From positions 1 through 64,000 of the forward strand of contig NZ_JAKPBU010000006.1 in NCBI RefSeq assembly GCF_022662495.1: a stretch of 64,000 nucleotides of DNA, written 5' to 3'. The DNA is from Lysobacter sp. M2-1. Its GTDB lineage: Bacteria > Pseudomonadota > Gammaproteobacteria > Xanthomonadales > Xanthomonadaceae. Made by a program: the position numbers and the translations under genes. Below, piece by piece: positions 43,117-51,899 of this stretch; within the stretch, counting starts at the first letter, position 1; every line of letters begins with the position of its first letter. A model generated the notes under the pieces. The model did not search any database. It was not told the DNA's origin and was given only the letters and a program-made list of their open reading frames with translations.

Positions 43117-43131
43117 ACCGGCGCCCAGGGC

Positions 43132-45228
43132 TCAGGCCACCGTGCCCGGTACGTCGGATGCCGTCCCTGCCTGGTCGGATCCGAAGGTGAGGTCGAGGCC
43201 GCGTGCCACTCCGATCCGCGGGTTCCACCCCAGCACGTCGCGTGCCGCGCTGCCTTCGAAGTTGGCGAGCGGGCGCAGCGAACGTACCCGGTAGCGGGTC
43301 AGCGGCACGTCGCGCCGCAGCAGCTTGCCGAGCTGTTCGACACCCCATCCGAGCAGCATGAAAAGCCAGACTGGTGTGCGCAGGATCCGCAGACGCGGGG
43401 TTTTGGCCCGGGCCAGATAAGCCTGCTGCGAGACCACATGCGGGTCGACGATGTTGAACACACGGCCCAGCGCGGCCGGCTCACGGGCGGCCAGCAGCAG
43501 GGCATCGACCACGTCGTCGCGATACACCAGCGGCAGGGTTTGCGCGCCGCTGCCGACGGCGACCCAGCGCCCGGCCAGCGCGATAGTCCCGTTGGGCGTG
43601 ACCGCCTCCGCGCCCGGGCCGAAGATCTGCCCTGGACGCAGCACCACGGCCGGCAATCCTGCGTCGCGGATCGCATCGAGCACCATCCGCTCGGCGGCCA
43701 GCTTGGTTTGGGTATAGGCGCCGCGACGTTCCGGGTGCGGTTCGTAGGCAGAGGCTTCGTTCAAGGTGGCAGCCGGATCGCGTCCGGCATGGTCCAGCAC
43801 GCTGAGCGAACTGACGTAGACCAGCCGGGCGTTCCCGTGGCGCAGACACGCGTCGATGATATTGCGCGTGCCCCAGGTGGTGCCGGCCTCGAACGCGCGC
43901 GGACCGCCGCGCATGGCGGCCCCCACGTGATAGACCGTTTCCACGCCGGCGACGGCATGGTCGACGATCGCCGGATCGCCGAGATCACCGACCACGGTCT
44001 GCACGCCGTCGTCCGCATCAAATGCCGGCAGCGGACGCCGGACCAGGACGCGCACGGTCTCGCCACGCGCGCGCAGCGCTTTCACCAGGGCGCGACCAAG
44101 AAAACCCGCCGCACCGGTGACCAGCACCGGGGCAGGCGGAAGGGGCGCCAGCCGCGACTGCAGCTGCGCGGTGCGCAGCCGGTCGGGTTCGGCGCAGGCA
44201 GGTTCGAGCAGGCGCGCGATGCGCAATGCGTCCTCGCCGGTGAAGGGCGGTTGCTCGAGCTGGTGCACGGCGCGCGCGAACTTCTCCGCTCCCAGCTGGA
44301 TTCCGGGTGAAGGCTTGAGTCGCCGTGTCGCGAAGCGCAGCACGTTCCAGGGAATCTGCACCAGGTCGGCGGCGGCGCCCGCCACGCCGTTGGCGACGAT
44401 GCCGACGAATTTGGGGCCGGGCAGCACGCGCTGCAGCCGGCAGGTCTGCAGGAAGCGGTCGACTTCAATCATGCCGCGGGTGCCGCGCACGATCAGCCGG
44501 TTCTCCATCGGCCGCGCGTTCCATGACAACAGCAGCCGGCCGACACCGCGTTCGGTCACCGCATGCGCCTGCCATTCGTCGAAGTGCAGGTTGGGATCGC
44601 CGCCGCGCGCCTGATAGCGCACATCGAGCGCGGTGACCGGGCCGAGGAACGCCTCGATGGTGTAAAGCCCGTGTACGCCCAGGTCGCGAAACGGATACGA
44701 ACCCTGCGCCACCATTCCCGGCAGGGGGCCGCCAGCATAGGGTGGATACTCCGAATTGCGCACGATCTCCAGCGAAAGCGGCTCGCCAATGCGACCGTCG
44801 CGCACCGCCCGCAGCGCCTGCTGCACGACCGGGTCGAGCAGGTCGGAGTGGTTCACACCCAGGAGGCGATGGTGCGTGCGCGCCGCCGCGATCATCGCCT
44901 CGCAATCGGCCACGCTGTCGGCCATCGGCTTTTCGACCAGCACGTGGCAGCCCATCTGCAGCGCTTCGATCGCCAGGGCCGCATGCGAGGCCGGCGGCGT
45001 AAGGACATGCACCGCGTCGGGCGTTGCCGATGCCAGATCTGACAGGCGGGTGCCGACCATTCCGACGCCGAAGCGGGCCGCGAGCACCTCGGCGGCCTGG
45101 CGGTTGCTGTCGCAGATGCCGACGATATCGACGAAGTCGAGCCCGCGCAGTGCGGAAAGATGGTGCGTGGCGACGTAGCCGGCACCCACCACGGCGACAC
45201 GCAGCCGGCGTTGTTGGGTCGAATTCAT
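43132..45228 (-). CDS. Fused Gfo/Idh/MocA oxidoreductase + NAD-dependent epimerase/dehydratase
   Basis: One 698-residue chain joins two Rossmann enzymes. Residues 1-350 are a Gfo/Idh/MocA oxidoreductase (VAVVGAGYVATHH at 11-23, LVEKP at 97-101). Residues 365-698 are an extended SDR of the sugar epimerase/dehydratase type (VLVTGAAGFLGRAL at 368-381, YTQTK catalytic pair). No stop or frameshift separates them. It may carry out two successive steps in making a modified nucleotide sugar. The ATG at 45228 overlaps the upstream glycosyltransferase stop as ATGA. Fusion order: oxidoreductase first, SDR second. Confidence 0.85.
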   Translation of the reverse strand: MNSTQQRRLRVAVVGAGYVATHHLSALRGLDFVDIVGICDSNRQAAEVLAARFGVGMVGTRLSDLASATPDAVHVLTPPASHAALAIEALQMGCHVLVEKPMADSVADCEAMIAAARTHHRLLGVNHSDLLDPVVQQALRAVRDGRIGEPLSLEIVRNSEYPPYAGGPLPGMVAQGSYPFRDLGVHGLYTIEAFLGPVTALDVRYQARGGDPNLHFDEWQAHAVTERGVGRLLLSWNARPMENRLIVRGTRGMIEVDRFLQTCRLQRVLPGPKFVGIVANGVAGAAADLVQIPWNVLRFATRRLKPSPGIQLGAEKFARAVHQLEQPPFTGEDALRIARLLEPACAEPDRLRTAQLQSRLAPLPPAPVLVTGAAGFLGRALVKALRARGETVRVLVRRPLPAFDADDGVQTVVGDLGDPAIVDHAVAGVETVYHVGAAMRGGPRAFEAGTTWGTRNIIDACLRHGNARLVYVSSLSVLDHAGRDPAATLNEASAYEPHPERRGAYTQTKLAAERMVLDAIRDAGLPAVVLRPGQIFGPGAEAVTPNGTIALAGRWVAVGSGAQTLPLVYRDDVVDALLLAAREPAALGRVFNIVDPHVVSQQAYLARAKTPRLRILRTPVWLFMLLGWGVEQLGKLLRRDVPLTRYRVRSLRPLANFEGSAARDVLGWNPRIGVARGLDLTFGSDQAGTASDVPGTVA

Positions 45229-46451
45229 GGAAGGGTCGGGGACATGGAGGGAAATGCGGGTATGCGGCGCGCATGCGCGTCGGTCACGGCCGCCATTACG
45301 CTGTCCACGCGCCGGTCCCAATCCTGGTCGGCGACGGCGGCGATGCGCCGTGCAGCGGCTTCGTGCGAATCGTCCTGCAGTGCGGCTTCGAGCTCGCGCA
45401 GGAAGGCGTCGCGGTCGTCGGCCAGGCGCACCCAGTTCGAGAACTTTTCGATTTCCGGGTTGCGCACGCTCACCACCGGCTTGCCGGTGGCCAGGTATTC
45501 GCGCAGCTTGAGCGGATTGGCGTTGGCGACCTGGCGATTGAGCCGGTACGGGATGATCGTAACGTCGAAAGCCTTTGCCCATCGCGGCAGGCTGGCATAG
45601 GGCTGTGCGCCTGGCAGATGCACGTTGGGCAGGCGGCGCAGGCCGTCGATCGCGACATGCGCCTGGCCCACCAGCAGGAAGGACCAATGCGGCCGCTGCT
45701 GCGCGAGCCATTCCAGCATCGGGATGTCGATCCATTCATGGATCGAACCGATGTAGCCGATGACCGGATGCGTGAGCGCCGCGGCAGCCGGGGGCAGTTC
45801 GGTGGCCGGATCGGCTGCCTGTCGGAACAGCGCGAGGTCCACGCCATGCGGCGCCGGCACCACGTTCGCGTTCAACGCACGCTTGGGGGCGAGCAGCGCG
45901 GGAGGCGCCACGAACAGCACATCGGCGCAGCGACTGAGCGCCTCATCGCGCGCGGCGATGGTTTCGACGTCCACGCCGGGGTGGGCGGCATAGTCGTCGA
46001 TGCAGTAGTACACGCATAGTTCCTCGTCGAGCTGGCCGGCGAGGAATCCCGGATGCGGGACGACGAACCACGAGATCCTGCGCTGGATGCCGGACAGGCG
46101 CAGCGCGCGCCGCACCGCCCAGCGCCCGAAGACCTGATTGAGCAGATCCACGCCGGGCACGCGCCGGAACGGCAGCTGCGGCACCGTGCAGTGCCACAGG
46201 TTCGGACCGAGCCGCTGCGGCCGTCGCAGCGCGGCTGCAAGCTTGCGCAGGCCACGGCGCAGATCGCGGCCGGAGGTGTTGGGCGCACGCATGCCGGGCG
46301 AATCGACGTACAGCACCGACAGTTGCCGGGCCAGGCGCTCGGCCACATGGTGACTGCTGGTGCGGTTCTCCGCGTACCAGTCGTTGCCGAAATAGGCCAC
46401 GCCCACTCCATCGAGCGCATGTAGGCGCTGCCCACGCGGGAGATCAGTCAT
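45225..46451 (-). CDS. Glycosyltransferase (GT-B type)
   Basis: Product of 408 residues with VAYFGNDWYAENRTSSHH near the start and a C-terminal donor domain GYIGSIHEWIDIPML ... YRLNRQVANANPLKLREYLATGKPVV, typical of family-1/4 transferases often annotated simply as glycosyl transferase. The ATG at 46451 overlaps the stop of the upstream methyltransferase gene by eight bases. The order methyltransferase, glycosyltransferase, oxidoreductase-epimerase implies a co-transcribed sugar-assembly unit. Confidence 0.85.
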   Translation of the reverse strand: MTDLPRGQRLHALDGVGVAYFGNDWYAENRTSSHHVAERLARQLSVLYVDSPGMRAPNTSGRDLRRGLRKLAAALRRPQRLGPNLWHCTVPQLPFRRVPGVDLLNQVFGRWAVRRALRLSGIQRRISWFVVPHPGFLAGQLDEELCVYYCIDDYAAHPGVDVETIAARDEALSRCADVLFVAPPALLAPKRALNANVVPAPHGVDLALFRQAADPATELPPAAAALTHPVIGYIGSIHEWIDIPMLEWLAQQRPHWSFLLVGQAHVAIDGLRRLPNVHLPGAQPYASLPRWAKAFDVTIIPYRLNRQVANANPLKLREYLATGKPVVSVRNPEIEKFSNWVRLADDRDAFLRELEAALQDDSHEAAARRIAAVADQDWDRRVDSVMAAVTDAHARRIPAFPSMSPTLP

Positions 46452-47055
46452 TGCGCCACCACCCGATCAGCCAGGCGGTACCGCCTTGGTAGATCCAGTC
46501 CTTGTGCAGGCCCGGTATGGCGTCCAGATGCGGACCGACGCGGCCGCAGGCGGGCGCGAAGAAGGTCACCAGGCCATTGCGTCCCAGTGCCCGCATGCGG
46601 GCGAGGGTGGCGGCGGGGTCGCTGAGGTAGTACAGCACTTCGCAGGCCGTGACCAGATCGAATCGCCCAGGCTCGTCGCCCCACGGCTGGCCGAACACAT
46701 CGGTCGCCGCGAATTCCGCGCCAGGCACGCGCAGCTTCGCGCGCGCGATCGCCTGCGGGCTCACGTCGACGCCATATTGGCGTTCGCTGATCCGCGCCAG
46801 CCACTCGGTCTGATGGCCTTCGCCGCATCCAAGTTCCAGCACGGACCCGACGCGGCCGAACGCGCGTTCGATCACCGCATTGGTCTGCTCGAAACGGGCG
46901 CGTTCCAGCGTGGACTCCATGTTCCACGGATCCTCGACCGCATAGGCCAGATCCAGCCGCGCATGGTTGTCGCTGCCGCCGACGCCCCGGAGGGCATATT
47001 TCATCCACAACCTGCGCCGCGCCTTTCGCAGCATGGTCGTCGCGCGTTGCAACAT
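46444..47055 (-). CDS. Class I SAM-dependent methyltransferase
   Basis: Methyltransferase of 203 residues with motif I VLELGCGEGHQTEW near residue 70-83, an acidic VDVS, and the post-motif FDLVTACEVLYYL. The N terminus is basic. The ATG at 47055 is six bases after AGGAG. It is part of the minus-strand unit with the downstream glycosyltransferase and fused oxidoreductase, probably acting on a sugar or lipid-linked precursor. Confidence 0.82.
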   Translation of the reverse strand: MLQRATTMLRKARRRLWMKYALRGVGGSDNHARLDLAYAVEDPWNMESTLERARFEQTNAVIERAFGRVGSVLELGCGEGHQTEWLARISERQYGVDVSPQAIARAKLRVPGAEFAATDVFGQPWGDEPGRFDLVTACEVLYYLSDPAATLARMRALGRNGLVTFFAPACGRVGPHLDAIPGLHKDWIYQGGTAWLIGWWRND

Positions 47056-47072
47056 GTTCCGCTCCTGCGTCT

Positions 47073-47786
47073 TCAGCAGCCCGGCGGGCGTGCTGCATCG
47101 AACCGGTCCCAGTCCTGGGTTGTCGGATGCGGACTGGCGACCCGCAGGGGGCGCAGCGGTGAGCTGTACCAGTCCGTGACCACGTCGCCGCACTTGAAAT
47201 CCACCCACGAGGGTCCGTAATCCCAGCGGATGTCGTGACCACCTAGTGGAGCCCCCTGAATCGCTTTCACCTGTGCCTTGCCCATGCCCAATACGATCGT
47301 GGAAGAAGTGGAGACGATGTTGCCAGTTGCGTGATCGGTCACCGCTTCGACGCGGTGCCCTTCCACGCTGCGTGGCGCTTCCAGCGCATGCAGCGCAAGC
47401 ACGGTAATCGCCAGTACCGCCAACACGATGAAATAACGCGAATGCCGCTCGGGACCGGCCTCCGGCGGTCCGGGGGGGTCGCGTTCACTCGCGACAGACG
47501 CAACAGCCGCGGTCGCGCGTTCCTCCGGCCTCCGCGCAATTGCCGCGGCGAACGGCGCGGGAGGCGACGATCCCGGCAGCCGGCCGTGGGTACGCAGGAA
47601 CTCCATCGCCGCGTCGTACATACGGTTGAGTTCCTGCAGGCGCGCCACATCACCCTTCTCGCCGTGCTGATCCGGATGCAGCCGCGCCACGCGCCGCCGG
47701 TAGGCTTTGCGGAGCTGCTCGGGCGTGCACGCTGCTGAAATTCCAAGCGCGTGATAGAGCGCGGAGAAATCGGTGTCGTCTGCCAT
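47073..47786 (-). CDS. Membrane J-domain protein with SmpA/OmlA-like C terminus
   Basis: Protein of 237 residues. An N-terminal DnaJ domain (residues 6-66) has the essential HPD at 37-39. Then a Pro/Ala-rich linker, one transmembrane helix (about 118-136) and a C-terminal module (SSTIVLGMGKAQVKAIQGAP..., DYGPSWVDFKCGDVV) resembling the short repeat found in BamE/OmlA-like and other envelope proteins. It would place a cytoplasmic J-domain at the inner membrane with a periplasmic sensor-like part. It begins the minus-strand run into the sugar genes. Confidence 0.78.
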   Translation of the reverse strand: MADDTDFSALYHALGISAACTPEQLRKAYRRRVARLHPDQHGEKGDVARLQELNRMYDAAMEFLRTHGRLPGSSPPAPFAAAIARRPEERATAAVASVASERDPPGPPEAGPERHSRYFIVLAVLAITVLALHALEAPRSVEGHRVEAVTDHATGNIVSTSSTIVLGMGKAQVKAIQGAPLGGHDIRWDYGPSWVDFKCGDVVTDWYSSPLRPLRVASPHPTTQDWDRFDAARPPGC

Positions 47787-47910
47787 GCGCGCCTCGGCCA
47801 TCCCCGGCAACAGTGGAACGCGTCGCGAGCCTGCGCGCAAGCGCGGCCGGATCGCGTATCGATTCGCGTTAGGGCATATCAGGGACGGTTCGCAGAAGCT
47901 CCGCATCGCA

Positions 47911-48996
47911 ATGACACGTTCGGGATGGTCCAGCGCGGATGTGGCCGCTTCCGGCCGCCGGCCACGGCTTGCGCGCCTGTGCCGGCGCAGCGGGCTGCTG
48001 CCTCTGGCCGGGCGTCTGCGCGGGCTGTTCCGCGAGGATGTGCGCATCCTCGCCTACCACCGGGTGCTCGATTCGGCGGACCCGGAGGGCTTCAGTTTCG
48101 ACGTGGACCTGATCAGCGCATCCGCCGATGCCTTTCGGGAGCAGATGAAGCTGGCCAAGCGGCGCTTCCAGCCGATGCGGTTCGATGAACTGGCCGATTG
48201 CCTCGACCGTGGCCGCAGGCCGCCACCACGCGCCCTGCTGGTGAGCTTCGATGACGGCTACGACGACAATCATCGCATCGCGTTTCCGATCCTGAGCGAA
48301 CTGGGCCTGTCGGCGATGTTCTTCGTGTGCACCGACCATATCGGCTCCGGCATGCCGTATGCCTACGACTGGCTGGTGCACATGCTGTGCTCGACAGGGG
48401 TCGAACGACTGGAAGTTCCCGAACTCGGCCTGCACATGCCTCTGCCGCAGGACCTGGCAGGGCGACGGGCGATCGCACGCACGGCGCTGGACCGGATCAA
48501 GACGCTCGACGCGGTCGCGCAGGAAGCGTTGATTGCCCGGCTCGAGCGCGAATGGCAGCTGCCGCGCACGCAGGGCCACCCCCTCTGCCGGCCGATGTCC
48601 TGGGCCGATCTGCGGGAGATGCAACGTGGCGGCATGGAGATCGGCTCCCATGGGATCGGGCACCGCATGCTCGCCAAGCTCCCGCCGGCCGAGATGCGGC
48701 GCGAGGTGGCCGGCTCGCGGGAGGCGCTCGAACGCGAGCTGGGGGAGCGGGTCGACGTGATCTCCTACCCCGTGGGCGGTCCGGATGCCTACGACGAGGA
48801 CGTCATGCGCGCCACCCGCCAGGCGGGGTATCGCCTGGCGTGCAGCTATCGTGCGGGAACCGATGCAGCCACTTCTGCCACGCGCTACGACATGCGCAGG
48901 CTGCCGATCGAACGCCAGATGGACGCCTCCTGGTTCGAGGCGATGATGGCGCTGCCGGAAGCGTTCAGCTATCGCTCCCGGCACCGGAACCGCTGA
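47911..48996 (+). CDS. Polysaccharide deacetylase family protein
   Basis: NodB-fold protein of 361 residues with LAYHRVL, VSFDDGYDDNHRIAF (the D-D metal pair), IGSHGIGHRML (HxxxH) and SYPVGGPD. It is the first gene of a long plus-strand operon running to 57137. The ATG at 47911 was chosen for the conserved N terminus; no strong ribosome site was found, and a longer start from 47773 would run into the divergent promoter. Predicted to deacetylate a sugar during or after polymerisation. Confidence 0.82.
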   Translation: MTRSGWSSADVAASGRRPRLARLCRRSGLLPLAGRLRGLFREDVRILAYHRVLDSADPEGFSFDVDLISASADAFREQMKLAKRRFQPMRFDELADCLDRGRRPPPRALLVSFDDGYDDNHRIAFPILSELGLSAMFFVCTDHIGSGMPYAYDWLVHMLCSTGVERLEVPELGLHMPLPQDLAGRRAIARTALDRIKTLDAVAQEALIARLEREWQLPRTQGHPLCRPMSWADLREMQRGGMEIGSHGIGHRMLAKLPPAEMRREVAGSREALERELGERVDVISYPVGGPDAYDEDVMRATRQAGYRLACSYRAGTDAATSATRYDMRRLPIERQMDASWFEAMMALPEAFSYRSRHRNR

Positions 48997-49005
48997 GGCC
49001 GAACC

Positions 49006-50346
49006 ATGTTCCTTGCCATGATCGGCTACCTGGCGCTCGTGCTGATCCGCCCGCAGGACTATCCGGCGCTGGTCGACAGCATCGGCGTGCCGCTGTTGCC
49101 GATCGCCCTGATCGTGGCGGCGCTGTTCTGGCTGCTGTCCGGACGCAAGCGCTTCGATGCGCCGCAGTACCTGCTGCTGCTGCTGTTCTTCATCGTGCTG
49201 ATGCTGTCGAACGTCGCCAATGGATGGTTCGGCGGCGCTCTGGACCAGATGAGCAAGTTCGCGCCAACGGTGCTTGCGTTCGTGGTCCTGGCCAACGCAG
49301 CGGATTCGCCCCGCAGGGTCCGGATCATCATGGGGATGTTCACCGTGTGCGCGACGGTACTGGCGCTGCATGGCATCGAACAGTCCCAGCTGGGCGTCGG
49401 CTGGACGGGCATCGGCATGTCCCAGGAGACCCGCATCCAGTACGTGGGCATCTTCAACGATCCGAACGATCTGGGCCTGCTGTTCGTGATGTGCCTGCCG
49501 ATGGCGGTCTACCTGGCCATGCGCGGGGGGCTGTTCGGATTCGCCAGGCTGTTCTGGCTGGCGGCGGGCGGAATCCTGCTTTACGGGATCTATCTGACCG
49601 ATTCGCGCGGCACGCTGCTGGCGACGCTGGTTGTGCTGGGGATCTACGTCTGGTGGCGGCGCGGACTGATCACGGCGGGCGTGCTCGGCGCGATCGCGCT
49701 GGCGGGTCTGATGGCACTGCCGTCCTCGCGCATGCAGGAGCTGGACGTTTCGGAAGCTTCCGCGGCCGGGCGGGTCGATTCCTGGTACGAAGGCATGCAG
49801 ATGTTCCGCCAGAATCCGGTGCTGGGCGTGGGCGCGGACATGTATACCGATATCAATCCGCTCACTGCGCACAATTCCTTCGTGCTTGTGCTCGCCGAAA
49901 CCGGCATCATCGGTTTTGCGCTCTGGATCGCGTTCATTGGATATTGCTTCCGGATGATGCTGGTCGCGATCCGTGAACCGCCCGAGGAGCTGCTGGCTGG
50001 CGCCGACCTGGAATCTGCGGAGGAGAACGCGGACCCCGGCGCGATGGCGGGCCCGGATCCGGCCGTGGTCGAAGCGTGGTACGCGGACCGAGACACCGCG
50101 TTGACGCTGCTGCTGTCCCTGTGTGGCTTCTTTACCGCGGCGTTCTTTCTCAGCCGCAGTTATCTGGTGATCCTGTACCTGCTGGCCGCGCTGGTGGTTG
50201 CGCATTACACGGGCATGCGCCAGCGCAATCCGGGTTTGCCCGCGTTCAACCTGCAGCACGACCTGATCCGCTGGCCGATCTGGGCGGTGGGCGGCGCGGT
50301 CGGTCTGTACATCATGGTCAAGGTCCTGCTGGCGATGGCCCTGTGA
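49006..50346 (+). CDS. O-antigen ligase / polysaccharide polymerase-like membrane protein (Wzy_C)
   Basis: Inner-membrane protein of 446 residues with ten or more transmembrane helices and the Wzy_C-type IFNDPNDLGLLFV segment, followed by a large periplasmic loop holding YEGMQMFRQNPVLGVG and HNSFVLVLAETG. The FNDPND form is characteristic of the O-glycosylation-ligase-like proteins of exosortase-A loci. Starts nine bases after the deacetylase stop, and its own stop overlaps the flippase start as GTGA. Probably polymerises or ligates the repeat unit. Confidence 0.87.
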   Translation: MFLAMIGYLALVLIRPQDYPALVDSIGVPLLPIALIVAALFWLLSGRKRFDAPQYLLLLLFFIVLMLSNVANGWFGGALDQMSKFAPTVLAFVVLANAADSPRRVRIIMGMFTVCATVLALHGIEQSQLGVGWTGIGMSQETRIQYVGIFNDPNDLGLLFVMCLPMAVYLAMRGGLFGFARLFWLAAGGILLYGIYLTDSRGTLLATLVVLGIYVWWRRGLITAGVLGAIALAGLMALPSSRMQELDVSEASAAGRVDSWYEGMQMFRQNPVLGVGADMYTDINPLTAHNSFVLVLAETGIIGFALWIAFIGYCFRMMLVAIREPPEELLAGADLESAEENADPGAMAGPDPAVVEAWYADRDTALTLLLSLCGFFTAAFFLSRSYLVILYLLAALVVAHYTGMRQRNPGLPAFNLQHDLIRWPIWAVGGAVGLYIMVKVLLAMAL

Positions 50347-51899
50347 GTACTCGCGCCCACACTTTGCGCAACGCGATGTTTTCGTCGATCGGCCTGTACA
50401 CCGAGTTCGCGCTCGGCATGCTGACCTCGATCGTGATCGCGCGCCATCTGGGGCCGCACCTGTTCGGTGCCTACAGCGGCGTCATCTGGTTGATGGCGAT
50501 GGGCACCGCGATCTCCAACGCCGGCACCGCCAGCGCGGCGATCAAGTTCATCGCCGAGCAGCGCGGGGCCGGGCGGGACGACCAGATCGCACCGCTCCTG
50601 GCCTACCTGCGAGGGGCCCAGCGCAAGTTCCTGCTGGTGGTGCTCGTCGCCTCCGCGTTGCTGCTGGTGTTTGCAGGGCACGAGGTCGCGCCAAGCCTGG
50701 ATACATGGATGGTGCTCGGCTTCCTGGTGGCTACCATTCCACTGCGCGCCGGCTACATGTTCAATGTCGGCACAGCGAAGGGCTTCGAGAACTTCCGCGC
50801 CAACGCCATGGTCGCGCTGGTCGCGGCGCCGACCAACCTGGCGCTGGTACTGCTGGTGTCGTGGCTGGACCTGTCCGTGTACTGGCAGCTGGGCGTGTTC
50901 TTCGTCTCGAGCATCGTTTTCTACGCGTTTTCACGTCGGCAGCTGGCTCCACTGCTCCCGACGGCGGTGCCGGGCGCCGCCATGTCGCCGGAGCTCGCCA
51001 AGCGCGTGCGTCACCATATGCTTTATAGCGCGCTGACCGTGGCGGTGGGCTTCATCGTCGGCAGCGAGGCGGAGGTGCTGTTCCTCAATCTGTACGACGA
51101 CGAGCATGGCGCCGGACAGTTCAAGGTGGCGTACCAGCTGGCGTACGGCGCAGCGACCCTGGTGCCCGGCGTGTTCGGGGCGCTGCTGCTGCCGATGATG
51201 GCCAATGCCCTGACCCAGGGCAGGGAGGCGGCCGGGCGCAAGTTCGTGGCGTCCACCACCTACCTGGCGCTGCTGGCGATTCCGCTGCTGGCGTTCGGCG
51301 TCGTGTTCTCGACCACCCTGGTGCAGGTGCTGTACGGGCACGAGTATCTGGAAGCAGGCCCGGCGCTCGCGCTGTGTCTGGTGGGAACCGTCATGACCGC
51401 GATGACCCATGGGGCGTCCAGCCTGCTGATCAGCGCCGATCGCCAGCGCACCGTGCTGCTCGTGGTGATCGGTTGCGGCGTGCTGAAGCTGGGTCTGGAC
51501 TGGAGCCTGATCCATCTCGCAGGACTGCGCGGCGCAGTGGCGGCGTTCGTGCTGGTGTGCGCGGTACAGTCGATCGCAATCGGCGTCCTTGCGATCCGCA
51601 GCAGCGGCAGATCCCCCGAATGGATCCGGCTGTCGCGCATCGTGCTGGCCGCTTCGCTTGCCGCGGCGGTGGTGTTTCCCCTGCAGTGGCAGCTGGTCCC
51701 GATCGCGCGCCTGGCAGTCGGCGGGGTTCTGCTCGGCCTGGCCTACATCGCCTTTACCCTGCTGCTGGGATGCTGGAGCCGGGGCGACATCGAGCACCTG
51801 CAACAGATCCACCAGCGCTGGTCCGCCGGCCGGCCGCGCGTGGGGGCGAGGCTCCTGGCCTGGGCGCATCATCGCGCCAGCAGCGAGGTGCTGCCGTGA
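50343..51899 (+). CDS. Polysaccharide flippase (Wzx/MOP-type)
   Basis: Membrane protein of 518 residues with about fourteen hydrophobic helices, of the oligosaccharidyl-lipid flippase family; it moves undecaprenyl-linked repeat units to the periplasmic side. Characteristic are the GLYTEFALGMLTSIVIARHLG start and the amphipathic HLFGAYSGV loop. The GTG at 50343 overlaps the O-antigen-ligase stop (GTGA), and its stop overlaps the next start the same way. A much longer open frame upstream lies inside the preceding gene and is not used. Confidence 0.88.
   Translation: MSTRAHTLRNAMFSSIGLYTEFALGMLTSIVIARHLGPHLFGAYSGVIWLMAMGTAISNAGTASAAIKFIAEQRGAGRDDQIAPLLAYLRGAQRKFLLVVLVASALLLVFAGHEVAPSLDTWMVLGFLVATIPLRAGYMFNVGTAKGFENFRANAMVALVAAPTNLALVLLVSWLDLSVYWQLGVFFVSSIVFYAFSRRQLAPLLPTAVPGAAMSPELAKRVRHHMLYSALTVAVGFIVGSEAEVLFLNLYDDEHGAGQFKVAYQLAYGAATLVPGVFGALLLPMMANALTQGREAAGRKFVASTTYLALLAIPLLAFGVVFSTTLVQVLYGHEYLEAGPALALCLVGTVMTAMTHGASSLLISADRQRTVLLVVIGCGVLKLGLDWSLIHLAGLRGAVAAFVLVCAVQSIAIGVLAIRSSGRSPEWIRLSRIVLAASLAAAVVFPLQWQLVPIARLAVGGVLLGLAYIAFTLLLGCWSRGDIEHLQQIHQRWSAGRPRVGARLLAWAHHRASSEVLP

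Noticed and set aside
47869-50259. 796-codon minus-strand open frame across the deacetylase and O-antigen-ligase genes
   Set aside because: It is antisense to two well-supported genes and reads as low-complexity His/Arg/Gln sequence.
50076-50342. Longer N terminus for the flippase
   Set aside because: The extension lies wholly within the preceding polymerase gene and lacks membrane character; the GTG overlap start at 50343 fits the operon pattern.
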